Shown: positions 1 through 9,945 of the stretch, piece by piece
Numbering within the stretch: the stretch's first letter is position 1
Layout of the letters: each line of letters begins with the position of its first letter
From: Amphiplicatus sp046296195
Lineage (GTDB): Bacteria; Pseudomonadota; Alphaproteobacteria; Caulobacterales; Parvularculaceae
DNA length: 18,310 nucleotides
Direction of reading: 5' to 3'
Assembly: GCA_046296195.1 (NCBI GenBank)
Contig: JBKBLR010000046.1
Span: 1-18,310, forward strand
Made by a program: the position numbers and the translations under genes
The notes under the pieces: generated by a model
Told to the model about the DNA's origin: nothing
The model's input: the letters and a program-made list of their open reading frames with translations, nothing else
Databases searched by the model: none

Positions 1-1700
<1,700 letters not shown>

Positions 1701-1909
1701 TCAGCTAAGCTCATGCGCGTCGAACGATCCGCCCGTTGACTTGCGGATCGTCCACGCATGAGCGTTAGACTTTGACTCTCGCATTGCCCGCCAATCCGAA
1801 GATCGGACGGAGCAACCCTTCCTGACTTTTCAAAATCCGTCCGCAGTCGCGGACGGAAAGCTGTTTTCTCTTACCTTGGTCTGACATTCGACCGGCGCGG
1901 CCCGAGCTC
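1701..1909 (-). other. tRNA-Ala to 23S spacer with two hairpins
   Basis: This transcribed spacer contains no gene. Two strong hairpins are visible. One lies at 1705-1768, immediately upstream of the mature 23S 5' end. It has a 9-bp outer stem (1709-1717 with 1755-1763), a 9-bp inner stem (1724-1732 with 1743-1751), and a 10-nt loop. The other lies at 1836-1857 and has a perfect 9-bp stem (TCCGTCCGC) with a four-base loop. They are probably maturation structures of the precursor transcript. No boxA-like sequence was recognised in this spacer. Confidence 0.7.
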
Positions 1910-1985
1910 TGGTGGAGCCAGACGGGATCGAACCGACGACCTCATGCTTGCAAAGCACGCGCTCTCCCAACTGAGCTATGGCCCC
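1910..1985 (-). tRNA. tRNA-Ala (anticodon TGC)
   Basis: This is a 76-nt tRNA on the minus strand beginning GGGGCCATAGCTCAG, with encoded 3' CCA. The acceptor stem pairs GGGGCCA with TGGCTCC. The anticodon loop TTTGCAA gives TGC, and the T-loop is GGTTCGATCC. It sits between 16S and 23S after tRNA-Ile, the usual order in bacterial rRNA operons, and is released from the shared precursor. Confidence 0.97.
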
Positions 1986-2003
1986 AAAAGGACGCCTTCA
2001 AAG

Positions 2004-3943
<1,940 letters not shown>

Positions 3944-3992
3944 AGTTTGTTGGATCCTCTGTCGGGAGGGATATCCCGACGCTCATCTCTTA

Positions 3993-4058
3993 CTGACGTG
4001 TCGCAAAACCAAACCTCCGAAAGAACGGAAGTCATGGTTTTGGCTTAAGAAACGTCAG
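3993..4058 (-). other. Leader stem-loop upstream of 16S
   Basis: A nested inverted repeat lies about 50 nt upstream of the 16S 5' end. CTGACGT (3993-3999) pairs with ACGTCAG (4052-4058), CAAAACCA (4004-4011) with TGGTTTTG (4035-4042), and TCCG (4016-4019) with CGGA (4026-4029). In the pre-rRNA this would make a long imperfect hairpin in the leader. A second small hairpin (GTCGGGA with TCCCGAC) lies at 3961-3980. A role in leader folding or processing is inferred. Confidence 0.6.
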
Positions 4059-4136
4059 CGGATGACTGATCCGGCTTGTGAGCCTTTCGGCTCCGCCAGG
4101 ACGTCGCCGCCCACGCTTCTCTTCCTCGAACCGACT

Positions 4137-4148
4137 TGTCAAAGAGCC
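4137..4148 (-). promoter_or_regulatory. boxA antitermination site of the rRNA leader
   Basis: On the minus strand this reads GGCTCTTTGACA, against the boxA consensus TGCTCTTTAACA. It lies about 190 nt upstream of 16S and about 130 nt downstream of the predicted start site, where rrn leaders carry the site bound by NusB/S10 for processive antitermination. Confidence 0.75.
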
Positions 4149-4280
4149 GCCAGCCTTGCCCGGGCTTTCACCCAAACGCGGCCGACAAAAAACCGACGAA
4201 CCCGAGACCGCCCCTTCATCCCTCCGGCCTTATGGCCTTCCGGCGTCAGGCGGCCATCCCGGCCGCGTCGGTGGAGCGCG

Positions 4281-4309
4281 GATGTAGTCGCCCGCCTCCG
4301 CCTTGTCAA
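4281..4309 (-). promoter_or_regulatory. rRNA operon promoter
   Basis: On the minus strand the -35 is a perfect TTGACA (4304-4309), followed by a 17-bp spacer and a -10 of TACATC (4281-4286), so initiation would fall near 4274. Just upstream of the -35, at about 4312-4331, the same strand carries GGAAAAAAAAGATTGAAAG, an A-rich stretch placed like an UP element. Position, spacing and the downstream boxA all agree. The -10 is off consensus, which is common in alphaproteobacterial rrn promoters. Confidence 0.7.
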
Positions 4310-4331
4310 CGCACTTTCAATCTTTTTTTTC

Positions 4332-4722
4332 CACCGCCGATTTCGCCGAAAAAACACCGGCTTAGAGGGCGACAGAGCCATTGGCGACCCGCAAGGGCCG
4401 CGCGTCAGGCCTCAAAGAACGCTGAGGCGAGGAAACTATGAAAAAGGTCGCGCCGGCGCAAGCGAAATCTTTCACCCCGCGCTTTGGTTAACGGAGGGTT
4501 AAGGCAGCGCCGCCGGCGGCCCGCCCTCGGCCGTCCGATGACGGGCGCCGTCCCGACATGCTTGCGAAGCGCCACGAGACTCCGGCGCCGACGCGGGCGC
4601 CGACGCGGGCGATACTCCGTATGCCGATTATCCCTCGCAGAATAAACTTTTTGTGACCGGGCGAACCGGCGGGCGCGCTCTGCGTAGGAGACTGGGCGAC
4701 GCCTGTGCAGGGAGGATTTTCC
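4332..4722. other. Intergenic region between rRNA promoter and FAS1 gene
   Basis: About 390 bp without a supported gene lies between the rRNA promoter (leftward) and the FAS1 gene (rightward). It holds a TTAA-N7-TTAA motif at 4488-4502 and a perfect 12-bp tandem repeat (GCGCCGACGCGG twice) at 4585-4608. The FAS1 promoter should lie here, but no convincing -35/-10 pair was seen. A 309-residue minus-strand open frame covering this region and the FAS1 gene is an antisense shadow. Confidence 0.7.
4488..4502. promoter_or_regulatory. Candidate CtrA binding site
   Basis: The sequence TTAA-CGGAGGG-TTAA matches the full CtrA consensus half-sites with exact 7-bp spacing. CtrA is the cell-cycle response regulator of Alphaproteobacteria. 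The site lies about 180 bp upstream of the rRNA -35 and about 220 bp upstream of the FAS1 start, so its target is not clear. The motif is short but rare in high-GC DNA. Confidence 0.4.
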
Positions 4723-5229
4723 ATGGCGCTCAAACTTCTGGCGGCGGTCGCCGCGCTCGGCCTCGCGGCTGTTCCCGCCTACGCCGGAAACCATGAAAAA
4801 AAGGAAATGGCGAAGGCCGACATCATCGACACCGCCGTCGGGGCCGGTCAGTTCAACACACTCGTCGCCGCCGTTCAGGCGGCCGGTCTTGAAGAATCGC
4901 TGCGCGCGCCGGGCAAGAAGACTGTCTTCGCGCCCACCGACGCTGCATTCGCCGCGCTGCCCGCCGGAACCGTCGAGACGCTTCTGAAGCCGGAGAACAA
5001 GGATAAGCTCGTCGCGATTCTCACCTACCATATCGTCGACGGAAAAACGAAGTCTGCCGACCTTGCAGGCAAGAAGCTCAGCGTCACGACGCTCAACGGC
5101 GCGCCGCTCGCAATCGACGCGACGAACGGCGTCAAGGTCGGCGGCGCGAAAGTTGTGACGGCCGACGTATATGCGTCGAACGGCGTCATCCACGTCATCG
5201 ACGCGGTCCTTCTGCCGCCGGCTGAATGA
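4723..5229 (+). CDS. Secreted fasciclin (FAS1) domain protein
   Basis: This is a 168-residue single-domain FAS1 protein. Such proteins are exported adhesion or surface-associated modules whose partners are usually unknown. Residues 1-21 form a signal peptide ending AYA, with likely cleavage before GNHEKK. The FAS1 fold follows, with the H1-type motif TVFAPTDAAFAALP (about 67-80), the central YHIVDGK (102-108) and the H2-type C-terminal NGVIHVIDAVLLP (153-165). The ATG at 4723 is preferred over an in-frame GTG at 4705, because GGGAGGA (4710-4716) lies 6 nt before the ATG and the GTG would put that site inside the gene. It is monocistronic, ending in a strong terminator and facing the CBS gene tail to tail. 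The family call is firm; the biological role is not known. Confidence 0.93.
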   Translation: MALKLLAAVAALGLAAVPAYAGNHEKKEMAKADIIDTAVGAGQFNTLVAAVQAAGLEESLRAPGKKTVFAPTDAAFAALPAGTVETLLKPENKDKLVAILTYHIVDGKTKSADLAGKKLSVTTLNGAPLAIDATNGVKVGGAKVVTADVYASNGVIHVIDAVLLPPAE

Positions 5230-5259
5230 TCCTGATTTGACGATCGTCGTCGAAGCGAA

Positions 5260-5285
5260 GGGCGCGCCGCAAGCGCGCCCTTTTT
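5260..5285 (+). terminator. Rho-independent terminator of the FAS1 gene
   Basis: A perfect 8-bp GC stem, GGGCGCGC (5260-5267) and GCGCGCCC (5273-5280), with a 5-nt loop is followed directly by TTTTT. It starts 31 nt after the FAS1 stop. The T-run supports the plus direction only, but the hairpin also separates FAS1 from the convergent CBS gene, whose stop is at 5288-5290. Confidence 0.9.
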
Positions 5286-5287
5286 CG

Positions 5288-5716
5288 TCACGTGGCGATG
5301 TATTCGCGAAGCGCCGCGGCTTCCCGCTCGGCATCGTCGATCTTGCGCTTGACGACGTCGCCGATCGAAATGACGCCGAGAAGCTTTCCGCCCTCGACGA
5401 CCGGCAGGTGACGAATGCGGCGATTCGTCATTTTTTCGAGGATTTCATCGAGCGTCGTCTCCGGACCGCAGGTGATCGGCGACGGCGTCATGCAGTCGGC
5501 GACAGGACGCGACAGCACGTCGGGGCCATCCGTCCGTATACGGCGCACGACGTCGCGTTCAGAGAGTATGCCGGTCACGCCGCCGCCCGCATCCTTGACG
5601 ATCACAGCGCCGATGTTCTTCTCGCCGAGAATGTCCACCGCCTCCTTCATTGTCATCGAGGCGGTCACGGCGAAGACGTCCGTTCCCTTTGACTGGAGGA
5701 TATTGATAACTTTCAT
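5288..5716 (-). CDS. Two-CBS-domain protein
   Basis: This 142-residue protein is made almost entirely of a tandem CBS pair (Bateman module), which typically binds adenine nucleotides such as AMP, ATP or NAD. CBS1 covers about residues 7-60 (KNIGAVIV, GGVTGILSERDVVRRI) and CBS2 about 74-125 (DCMTPSPITCGPETTLDEI, RRIRHLPVV, LLGVISIGDVVKR). A charged helical tail follows. No signal peptide or effector domain is present, so it is probably a small cytosolic energy- or redox-sensing subunit acting on another protein. The SD AAGGAGGC lies 6 nt before the ATG. It is convergent with FAS1 and has about 190 bp of non-coding DNA upstream. The partner cannot be read from the context. Confidence 0.93.
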   Translation of the reverse strand: MKVINILQSKGTDVFAVTASMTMKEAVDILGEKNIGAVIVKDAGGGVTGILSERDVVRRIRTDGPDVLSRPVADCMTPSPITCGPETTLDEILEKMTNRRIRHLPVVEGGKLLGVISIGDVVKRKIDDAEREAAALREYIAT

Positions 5717-5905
5717 CGGATGCCTCCTTCACGCGCGCGCCGCGCGGAAAGCGCCCCCGGCCTGTCGCCCGTCCGTCGGCCGGCGAAAACGCGACCCGCG
5801 AACACGTCGATTCCGACCCGCCGACGGCGGCGGGCCGCGGCGTTAGTTTGCCTGTCGCAGTCGGGATTGCAACCCGCCGCAGCCTCGCCGTTGCGAAGGC
5901 GGAGG

Positions 5906-6655
5906 TCAGGGCCGGCGGTCGAACAACGGAAAGGCGACCAGCCCGAAGAGATAGCCGCCGATATGCGCCTCCCAGGCGACGTCCGCGCCGGCGGCGCCGA
6001 AACCCGCACCTACAAAGGCGACTGACGCATTGATAACGATGACCGCTGACGACCAGGCGATGACGCTGCGGTCAATGAGCGGAACGCGATGGAGCGGCGG
6101 CGCGCCCCAGGGCGGGTTCTGGAAGGCAAAGCGCACAAGCCCTCCGAGGAGCCCGGTCACGCCGCCGGATGCGCCAATCAGGATCGCCGCATCGCGCATA
6201 TGAAACAGGCCGTAGAAAAGGGCGCCGGCGGCGCCGCACAGCGCGAAGAAGGCGAGAAACCGCGCCGGACTTCTCAGCCGCCGCGCCAGCGGCGCGCCGA
6301 ACACGATCAGCCACAAGGAATTGAACAGGAGATGCGCGACATTCGCGTGCATCAGCATATGCGACACGAGCGGCGAGGCCCAGAGGATGACTCCGCCCGA
6401 CGCCGCCGGGCCGGCGAAAAACCGCAGGGGTGAAAAGCCTGGCGCGCCGCCGGCGACCCACAGAACGGCGCGCGGGGCGATCACCGATGCGATGAAGCAA
6501 AAGGCGAGCACGGCGGTCGTGAAGGCGACGACCGGCGGCACATTGAAGAGCCAGGTCGCGCGCCGGGAAGGCGCCAGGGCCGGCGGCCTATTATCGGTTT
6601 CGTCCATCTGTCCGCCGTCCGGCCCCCGCAAGCCGCCCCAAATCCCGATGTTCAT
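5906..6655 (-). CDS. Rhomboid family intramembrane serine protease
   Basis: This 249-residue polytopic inner-membrane protein should cleave transmembrane segments of substrate proteins. The catalytic dyad is visible: Ser163 in GASGG and His231 in AHIGGY. The oxyanion and loop region H99-M-L-M-H103-ANVAH108-LLFN112 matches the rhomboid H(x)N pattern. About six TM helices run from residue 41 to 245. Neither the ATG at 6655 nor the in-frame ATG at 6607 (residue 17) has a clear SD. The shorter form would remove a Gly-rich, non-conserved leader and may be correct. It is divergent from the PilZ gene, with 89 bp between. Downstream on the minus strand a CCCGCCG/CGGCGGG hairpin (5817-5834) lacks a U-run. 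The substrate is unknown. Confidence 0.92.
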   Translation of the reverse strand: MNIGIWGGLRGPDGGQMDETDNRPPALAPSRRATWLFNVPPVVAFTTAVLAFCFIASVIAPRAVLWVAGGAPGFSPLRFFAGPAASGGVILWASPLVSHMLMHANVAHLLFNSLWLIVFGAPLARRLRSPARFLAFFALCGAAGALFYGLFHMRDAAILIGASGGVTGLLGGLVRFAFQNPPWGAPPLHRVPLIDRSVIAWSSAVIVINASVAFVGAGFGAAGADVAWEAHIGGYLFGLVAFPLFDRRP

Positions 6656-6718
6656 CTAGGGACAGGCCCGTCCCGGCGCAAACCTTTGTTCATAGTAGGG
6701 CATTAAGATCGGAGCGCC

Positions 6719-6734
6719 GTAAGGTTTTCTTAAC
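6719..6734 (+). promoter_or_regulatory. Near-consensus CtrA-type site before the PilZ gene
   Basis: GTAA-GGTTTTC-TTAAC departs from TTAA-N7-TTAAC at one base. It ends 10 nt before the PilZ ATG. That is too close for the usual activating position over the -35, so if real it would more likely repress the PilZ gene or act on the divergent rhomboid promoter. Confidence 0.3.
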
Positions 6735-6744
6735 GCTCACGCCG

Positions 6745-7434
6745 ATGCCCAAAGGCCAAGATCCGAGATCCGCGCACCCGACCGCCGCACCTCTTCCGGC
6801 GGAAGATGAACGGCGGCGCCATCGCCGCGTCGACCTGACGATCAAGGCTCGCGTTCTCAAGGAAAACGGTGAGGAGGAGCCCTGCCTCGTCGTCAATATT
6901 TCGGCCGGCGGCGCACTTCTCAAGGCTGTCAATCCGCCAGCTGCAGGCGAGCACGTCGTGCTCTATATCGACGAGGTCGGCCGTCACGAGGGTCAGGTCA
7001 TTCGGTCGGCCAAGCATTTCTTCGCGGTCGACTATCGCGGGCGTCGCGCGAAAGTAAAGCGCACTGCTGACCATCTGACGGAGACGCTGAACAACCGTCA
7101 GATGAAGCTCGACCGGCGCACGTCCCCGCGTATAAAGACCGATCAGCCGACGGTGCTGACGCTCGAAAACGGGGAAAGAGTCGCCTGCGAAATCCTCGAC
7201 ATTTCGCTCACCGGCGCCTCGGTCAAGATCGATCCGCGTCCTGACCTTGGCGTCAAGGTTACCATCGGCCGGATGGTCGGGAAGGTCGTGCGCCGTCACG
7301 AGAAAGGCGTCGGCGTCGTCTTCACAGGTCCGGCGGTGAAGATGGAAGACGTCATTGAAAAGACTAAGCCCGTCGACAGCCCGCCGACTTTCGGCCCACC
7401 TTTTGCACAGCCCTTCGGCAAGAAGGGAGGGTGA
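6745..7434 (+). CDS. Tandem PilZ domain protein (c-di-GMP receptor)
   Basis: This 229-residue cytosolic protein has two PilZ domains. Domain 1 has R24xxxR28 and N51-I-S-A-G-G56. Domain 2 has R125-T-S-P-R129 and D152-I-S-L-T-G157. Both therefore keep the RxxxR and (D/N)xSxxG residues that wrap cyclic di-GMP, so both are predicted to bind. A Pro-rich tail (211-229) follows. There is no output domain, so it should act by protein contact in motility, adhesion or exopolysaccharide control, as such receptors do elsewhere. The ATG at 6745 lacks a good SD, but no later start keeps domain 1. The GYF_2 gene follows after 36 nt, suggesting co-transcription. Confidence 0.9.
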   Translation: MPKGQDPRSAHPTAAPLPAEDERRRHRRVDLTIKARVLKENGEEEPCLVVNISAGGALLKAVNPPAAGEHVVLYIDEVGRHEGQVIRSAKHFFAVDYRGRRAKVKRTADHLTETLNNRQMKLDRRTSPRIKTDQPTVLTLENGERVACEILDISLTGASVKIDPRPDLGVKVTIGRMVGKVVRRHEKGVGVVFTGPAVKMEDVIEKTKPVDSPPTFGPPFAQPFGKKGG

Positions 7435-7470
7435 CGCCCATGCCCTCCCCGCTGCGGAGTTGAGGCTTAG

Positions 7471-8043
7471 ATGTTCGCCGACAACTGGTGCATTAAAGCG
7501 AATGATCGCGTGTTCGGCCCCTACACCTGCGAACAGCTCCGGAAATTCGCGCATGAAGGCCGCTTCGCCGCCACCTCGCTGATCGCGCCGGCGGGCAGCC
7601 GCGACTGGCGCGAAGCGCGGTCGGAAACCGCTTTCGCCTCATTCTTCGGCGCCGCGCCCGCCGCCAACAGCGATGCGCGCGCGGCGAGGCCGGGCGAGCC
7701 GCGGCGCCCTAAAGCTTTCGGGCAGGTCGGCGCCAATGGGACGCCTACGGAGCAGTCGGGACCGGCGAACTTCATTCTCATTTTCGACGTCGTCAGCGCG
7801 GCGGCGAGCCGGATTGAGCCGGCGCTCCTCAGCCTTGGATGCGCCTTCCGACTCGCCGACAATGTCTGGGCGGTCAGCTGCGCACTGACGGCGATCGGCG
7901 TCAGGAATGCGATCGCGCCGTTCCTGCGATCGAACGAGTCTCTCTTCGTCGTCGACGCCACAAACGGGCGCACCTCGTGGACGAACTATGCGCCGGAAGC
8001 GCACGCGAAAATCTCCGCCGCCTTCGTGCACGGCCGCCGATAG
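7471..8043 (+). CDS. GYF_2 (DUF4339) domain protein with Cas2/SinR-like C-terminus
   Basis: This 190-residue protein has two parts. Residues 6-56 form a GYF_2-type domain (W6, FGPYTCEQLRKFAHEGR 15-31, LIAPAGSRDWREA 37-49), a module thought to bind proline-rich or other peptides. A low-complexity linker (57-98) follows. Residues 100-186 look like a small ferredoxin fold of the Cas2/SinR type: a first strand FILIFDVV with Asp106, a helix, then a strand around DNVWAVSC, a helix, and the typical ending NESLFVVDATNGRTSWTNY. This second call rests on pattern resemblance only. The start has GAGG five nt before the ATG. The gene sits 36 nt after the PilZ gene, and the Pro-rich PilZ tail is a possible ligand for the GYF module. 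No CRISPR or other cas gene is nearby. Confidence 0.8.
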   Translation: MFADNWCIKANDRVFGPYTCEQLRKFAHEGRFAATSLIAPAGSRDWREARSETAFASFFGAAPAANSDARAARPGEPRRPKAFGQVGANGTPTEQSGPANFILIFDVVSAAASRIEPALLSLGCAFRLADNVWAVSCALTAIGVRNAIAPFLRSNESLFVVDATNGRTSWTNYAPEAHAKISAAFVHGRR

Positions 8044-8338
8044 AAATCCCTCTTTGGTCAATCGTTAACGCGCGCCGCGCCCCTTTGAGTCTTTTGCGCG
8101 ACACATGGCGAATTTCTCGCCCGCGCCCCTCGCGTCGGCGCGCGAACGCCCATAGCCTTCTCGTCGAGTGAGTTTGGCGTCCCCTAATCGGCGGCCGAAT
8201 GCGCAACGACAAACCCTGTCACGCCTTCAAGCGGCCTCAACGCCATACCCTCGACGCTCGCCTCCCAACGCTGATCCATGACTGCCGCGACGCCGATCCC
8301 GGCGGCGCGGCCTATTTTTCATGTAAGAGGAGACTTTG
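8044..8338. other. Intergenic region before the PhoH gene
   Basis: About 295 bp lies between the GYF_2 gene and the PhoH gene. No terminator, promoter or RNA gene was recognised. A 46-codon open frame (8199-8339) ends in TGATG overlapping the PhoH start, but it has no convincing ribosome binding site and resembles no family I know, so it is not annotated as a gene. Confidence 0.6.
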
Positions 8339-9127
8339 ATGGCGAAACGCTCCGCCCAGGCCCGCCGCCGCCACCAGCGGCAAGGTCCCGAGTTCCAGGG
8401 CCAGCACGACGAGAGCCGCTACGGCGACAATGTCCGCCGCCTGTTTGACGAGCCGGCCTGGTCGCCGCTGGGGCCGCAGGCCGCCACTGAGGAGCGCGAA
8501 ACCAAATATCGAAAGAACATCCGGCCGCAAAATGACACCCAGGGCGCGCTGATCGAGGCGATCGACCGGTCACCGCTCGTCTTCGCGGCAGGCGCCGCCG
8601 GCACCGGCAAGACCTATCTCGCCGTCGCCAAAGGCGTCGAGGCGCTCGAATCGGGGCGTGTGCGGCGCATCGTCCTGTCCCGACCGGCGGTTGAAGCCGG
8701 CGAGAGCCTCGGATTCCTGCCGGGCGACATGGAGGAGAAGCTTTCGCCCTATCTCCGGCCGCTTTACGACGCGCTGTGCGACCGGCTTTCCGGCAAGCGT
8801 CTGAAATCGCTGATGGCGGAGAGCGTCATCGAAATCGCCCCCATCGCCTATATGCGCGGCAGAACGCTCAACAACGCCTATATCGTGATCGACGAGGCGC
8901 AGAACTGCACCTACGGTCAACTTAAAATGCTGCTGACCAGGCTCGGCTGGAATTCGACCATGGTCGTCACCGGCGATCCAGCCCAGACTGACCTGCTGCC
9001 CGGCATGTCGGGGCTTGAGGAGGTGATCGCCCGCCTCGGCGCGCTTGAGCAGGTGTCGGTCGTGCGCTTCAGCCGGGCGGATGTGGTGCGCCATCCCCTC
9101 GTCGCCGAGATGATCGACGCCCTCTGA
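8339..9127 (+). CDS. phoH: PhoH family P-loop ATPase
   Basis: This 262-residue protein is the PhoH ATPase core, a helicase-like RecA-type fold linked to RNA metabolism and, in some species, phosphate-starvation control. It has Walker A GAAGTGKT (85-92), the PhoH signature LSRPAVEAGESLGFLPGD (113-130), KLSPYLRPLYDAL (134-146), Walker B YIVIDEAQN (181-189), TGDPAQTDL (211-219), and the C-terminal arginine-finger-like RHPLV (251-255). The basic N-terminus (1-60) is non-conserved. It lacks the PIN domain of PhoH2 and the KH domain of longer forms, and no ybeY or miaB is adjacent, so it is probably not the YbeZ copy. The ATG at 8339 is preferred over the TTG at 8336 because AAGAGGAGA lies 5 nt before it. 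The next gene starts 74 nt downstream. Confidence 0.93.
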   Translation: MAKRSAQARRRHQRQGPEFQGQHDESRYGDNVRRLFDEPAWSPLGPQAATEERETKYRKNIRPQNDTQGALIEAIDRSPLVFAAGAAGTGKTYLAVAKGVEALESGRVRRIVLSRPAVEAGESLGFLPGDMEEKLSPYLRPLYDALCDRLSGKRLKSLMAESVIEIAPIAYMRGRTLNNAYIVIDEAQNCTYGQLKMLLTRLGWNSTMVVTGDPAQTDLLPGMSGLEEVIARLGALEQVSVVRFSRADVVRHPLVAEMIDAL

Positions 9128-9201
9128 TATTTGGAAGGCCGTGCGGCGCCGTGCTATGGCTCCGCCGGTCGTCCATGAGTGCGAGGCGTCGGGCTGTAGG
9201 C

Positions 9202-9945
9202 ATGTCGAATTACGGGATCGGCGGCGAGGAAATCCGCCAGGAGTCAAGTTGGCGTTATCCGTTGGGGATCTTCCTCGCGACCCTAGTCCTGTGCGCGATC
9301 TTTCTTTATTACTATGTGGGGCCGTCGGTCGATGAAATCGGCGGCAATGTTCCGAGCCCGGCGATCAGCGAAGAACCGATCGCCGTCACCGTCGGCGACA
9401 TGACCTTCAACTTTCCAGCAAATTACACCGTCTATCCGCGCGACCGCCGCGGCGGCGTGCGGGACGAGGTCTGGCTTTATGCGCTGTGGCCGACGCTGTC
9501 CGGCTATTCGCCGTCACGGCGCGAGGATTTCATCGAGAACGCGCCTGATACGCGGCGAATCGACATGCTGATCGCACAGCGCACCTCGCCTTTCACCGAG
9601 CGCGAGCGCATCGACATCCTCTACATGCCCCAGACGATCGACCAGCGCGGCGCCCGCACGCCGTTCAATCTAATCAAGTATGATTTTCGCGAGCAGCGCG
9701 TGAATGTGCCGACGAGCGGCTATTCCGACACCGAGCTCTATCTTGGCGAGGGAGCCAAAGGCGAAATCATCGCCATTTTTTGTTTCAAGCAGCGCGACGA
9801 CATCATCGCCCCCGAATGCTGGCGCGAACTTGAACTCAGCAAGGGCGTTTCACTCACCTACCGGTTCAAACGCCCCTATCTGGCGGAATGGCGCAAGATC
9901 GACAGCGAGGTCCGCGCGCTCGTCGCCGGGCTCGTCAAGCAGTAG
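9202..9945 (+). CDS. Single-pass membrane-anchored hypothetical protein
   Basis: I do not recognise this 247-residue family. A cytosolic N-terminal stretch of about 19 residues precedes one TM helix (about 20-39, PLGIFLATLVLCAIFLYYYV). A periplasmic domain of about 200 residues follows. It is rich in aromatic and charged residues (RDEVWLYALWPTLSGYSPSR around 87-106, PECWREL near 208), with no obvious catalytic signature. The ATG at 9202 is preferred over GTG 9151 and ATG 9175 because it gives a compact N-terminus before the TM helix, with a weak TAGG upstream. It follows phoH by 74 nt and may be co-transcribed. Its TAG stop at 9943-9945 directly abuts the stop of the convergent gene at 9946. 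Confidence 0.8.
   Translation: MSNYGIGGEEIRQESSWRYPLGIFLATLVLCAIFLYYYVGPSVDEIGGNVPSPAISEEPIAVTVGDMTFNFPANYTVYPRDRRGGVRDEVWLYALWPTLSGYSPSRREDFIENAPDTRRIDMLIAQRTSPFTERERIDILYMPQTIDQRGARTPFNLIKYDFREQRVNVPTSGYSDTELYLGEGAKGEIIAIFCFKQRDDIIAPECWRELELSKGVSLTYRFKRPYLAEWRKIDSEVRALVAGLVKQ

Noticed and set aside
4585..4608. Perfect 12-bp tandem repeat in the FAS1 upstream region
   Set aside because: Only two units of a GC-rich word; too short to infer a function.
4405..5334. 309-codon minus-strand frame over the FAS1 gene
   Set aside because: It is antisense to a gene with a signal peptide, domain and terminator; its product is basic and arginine-rich with no recognisable domain.
5817..5834. CCCGCCG/CGGCGGG hairpin after the rhomboid gene
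   Set aside because: It lacks a T-run in either direction, so it was not called as a terminator.
7471..8043. CRISPR-Cas locus suggested by the Cas2-like domain
   Set aside because: No repeat array and no other cas gene appear in the window; the fold is shared by non-CRISPR proteins.
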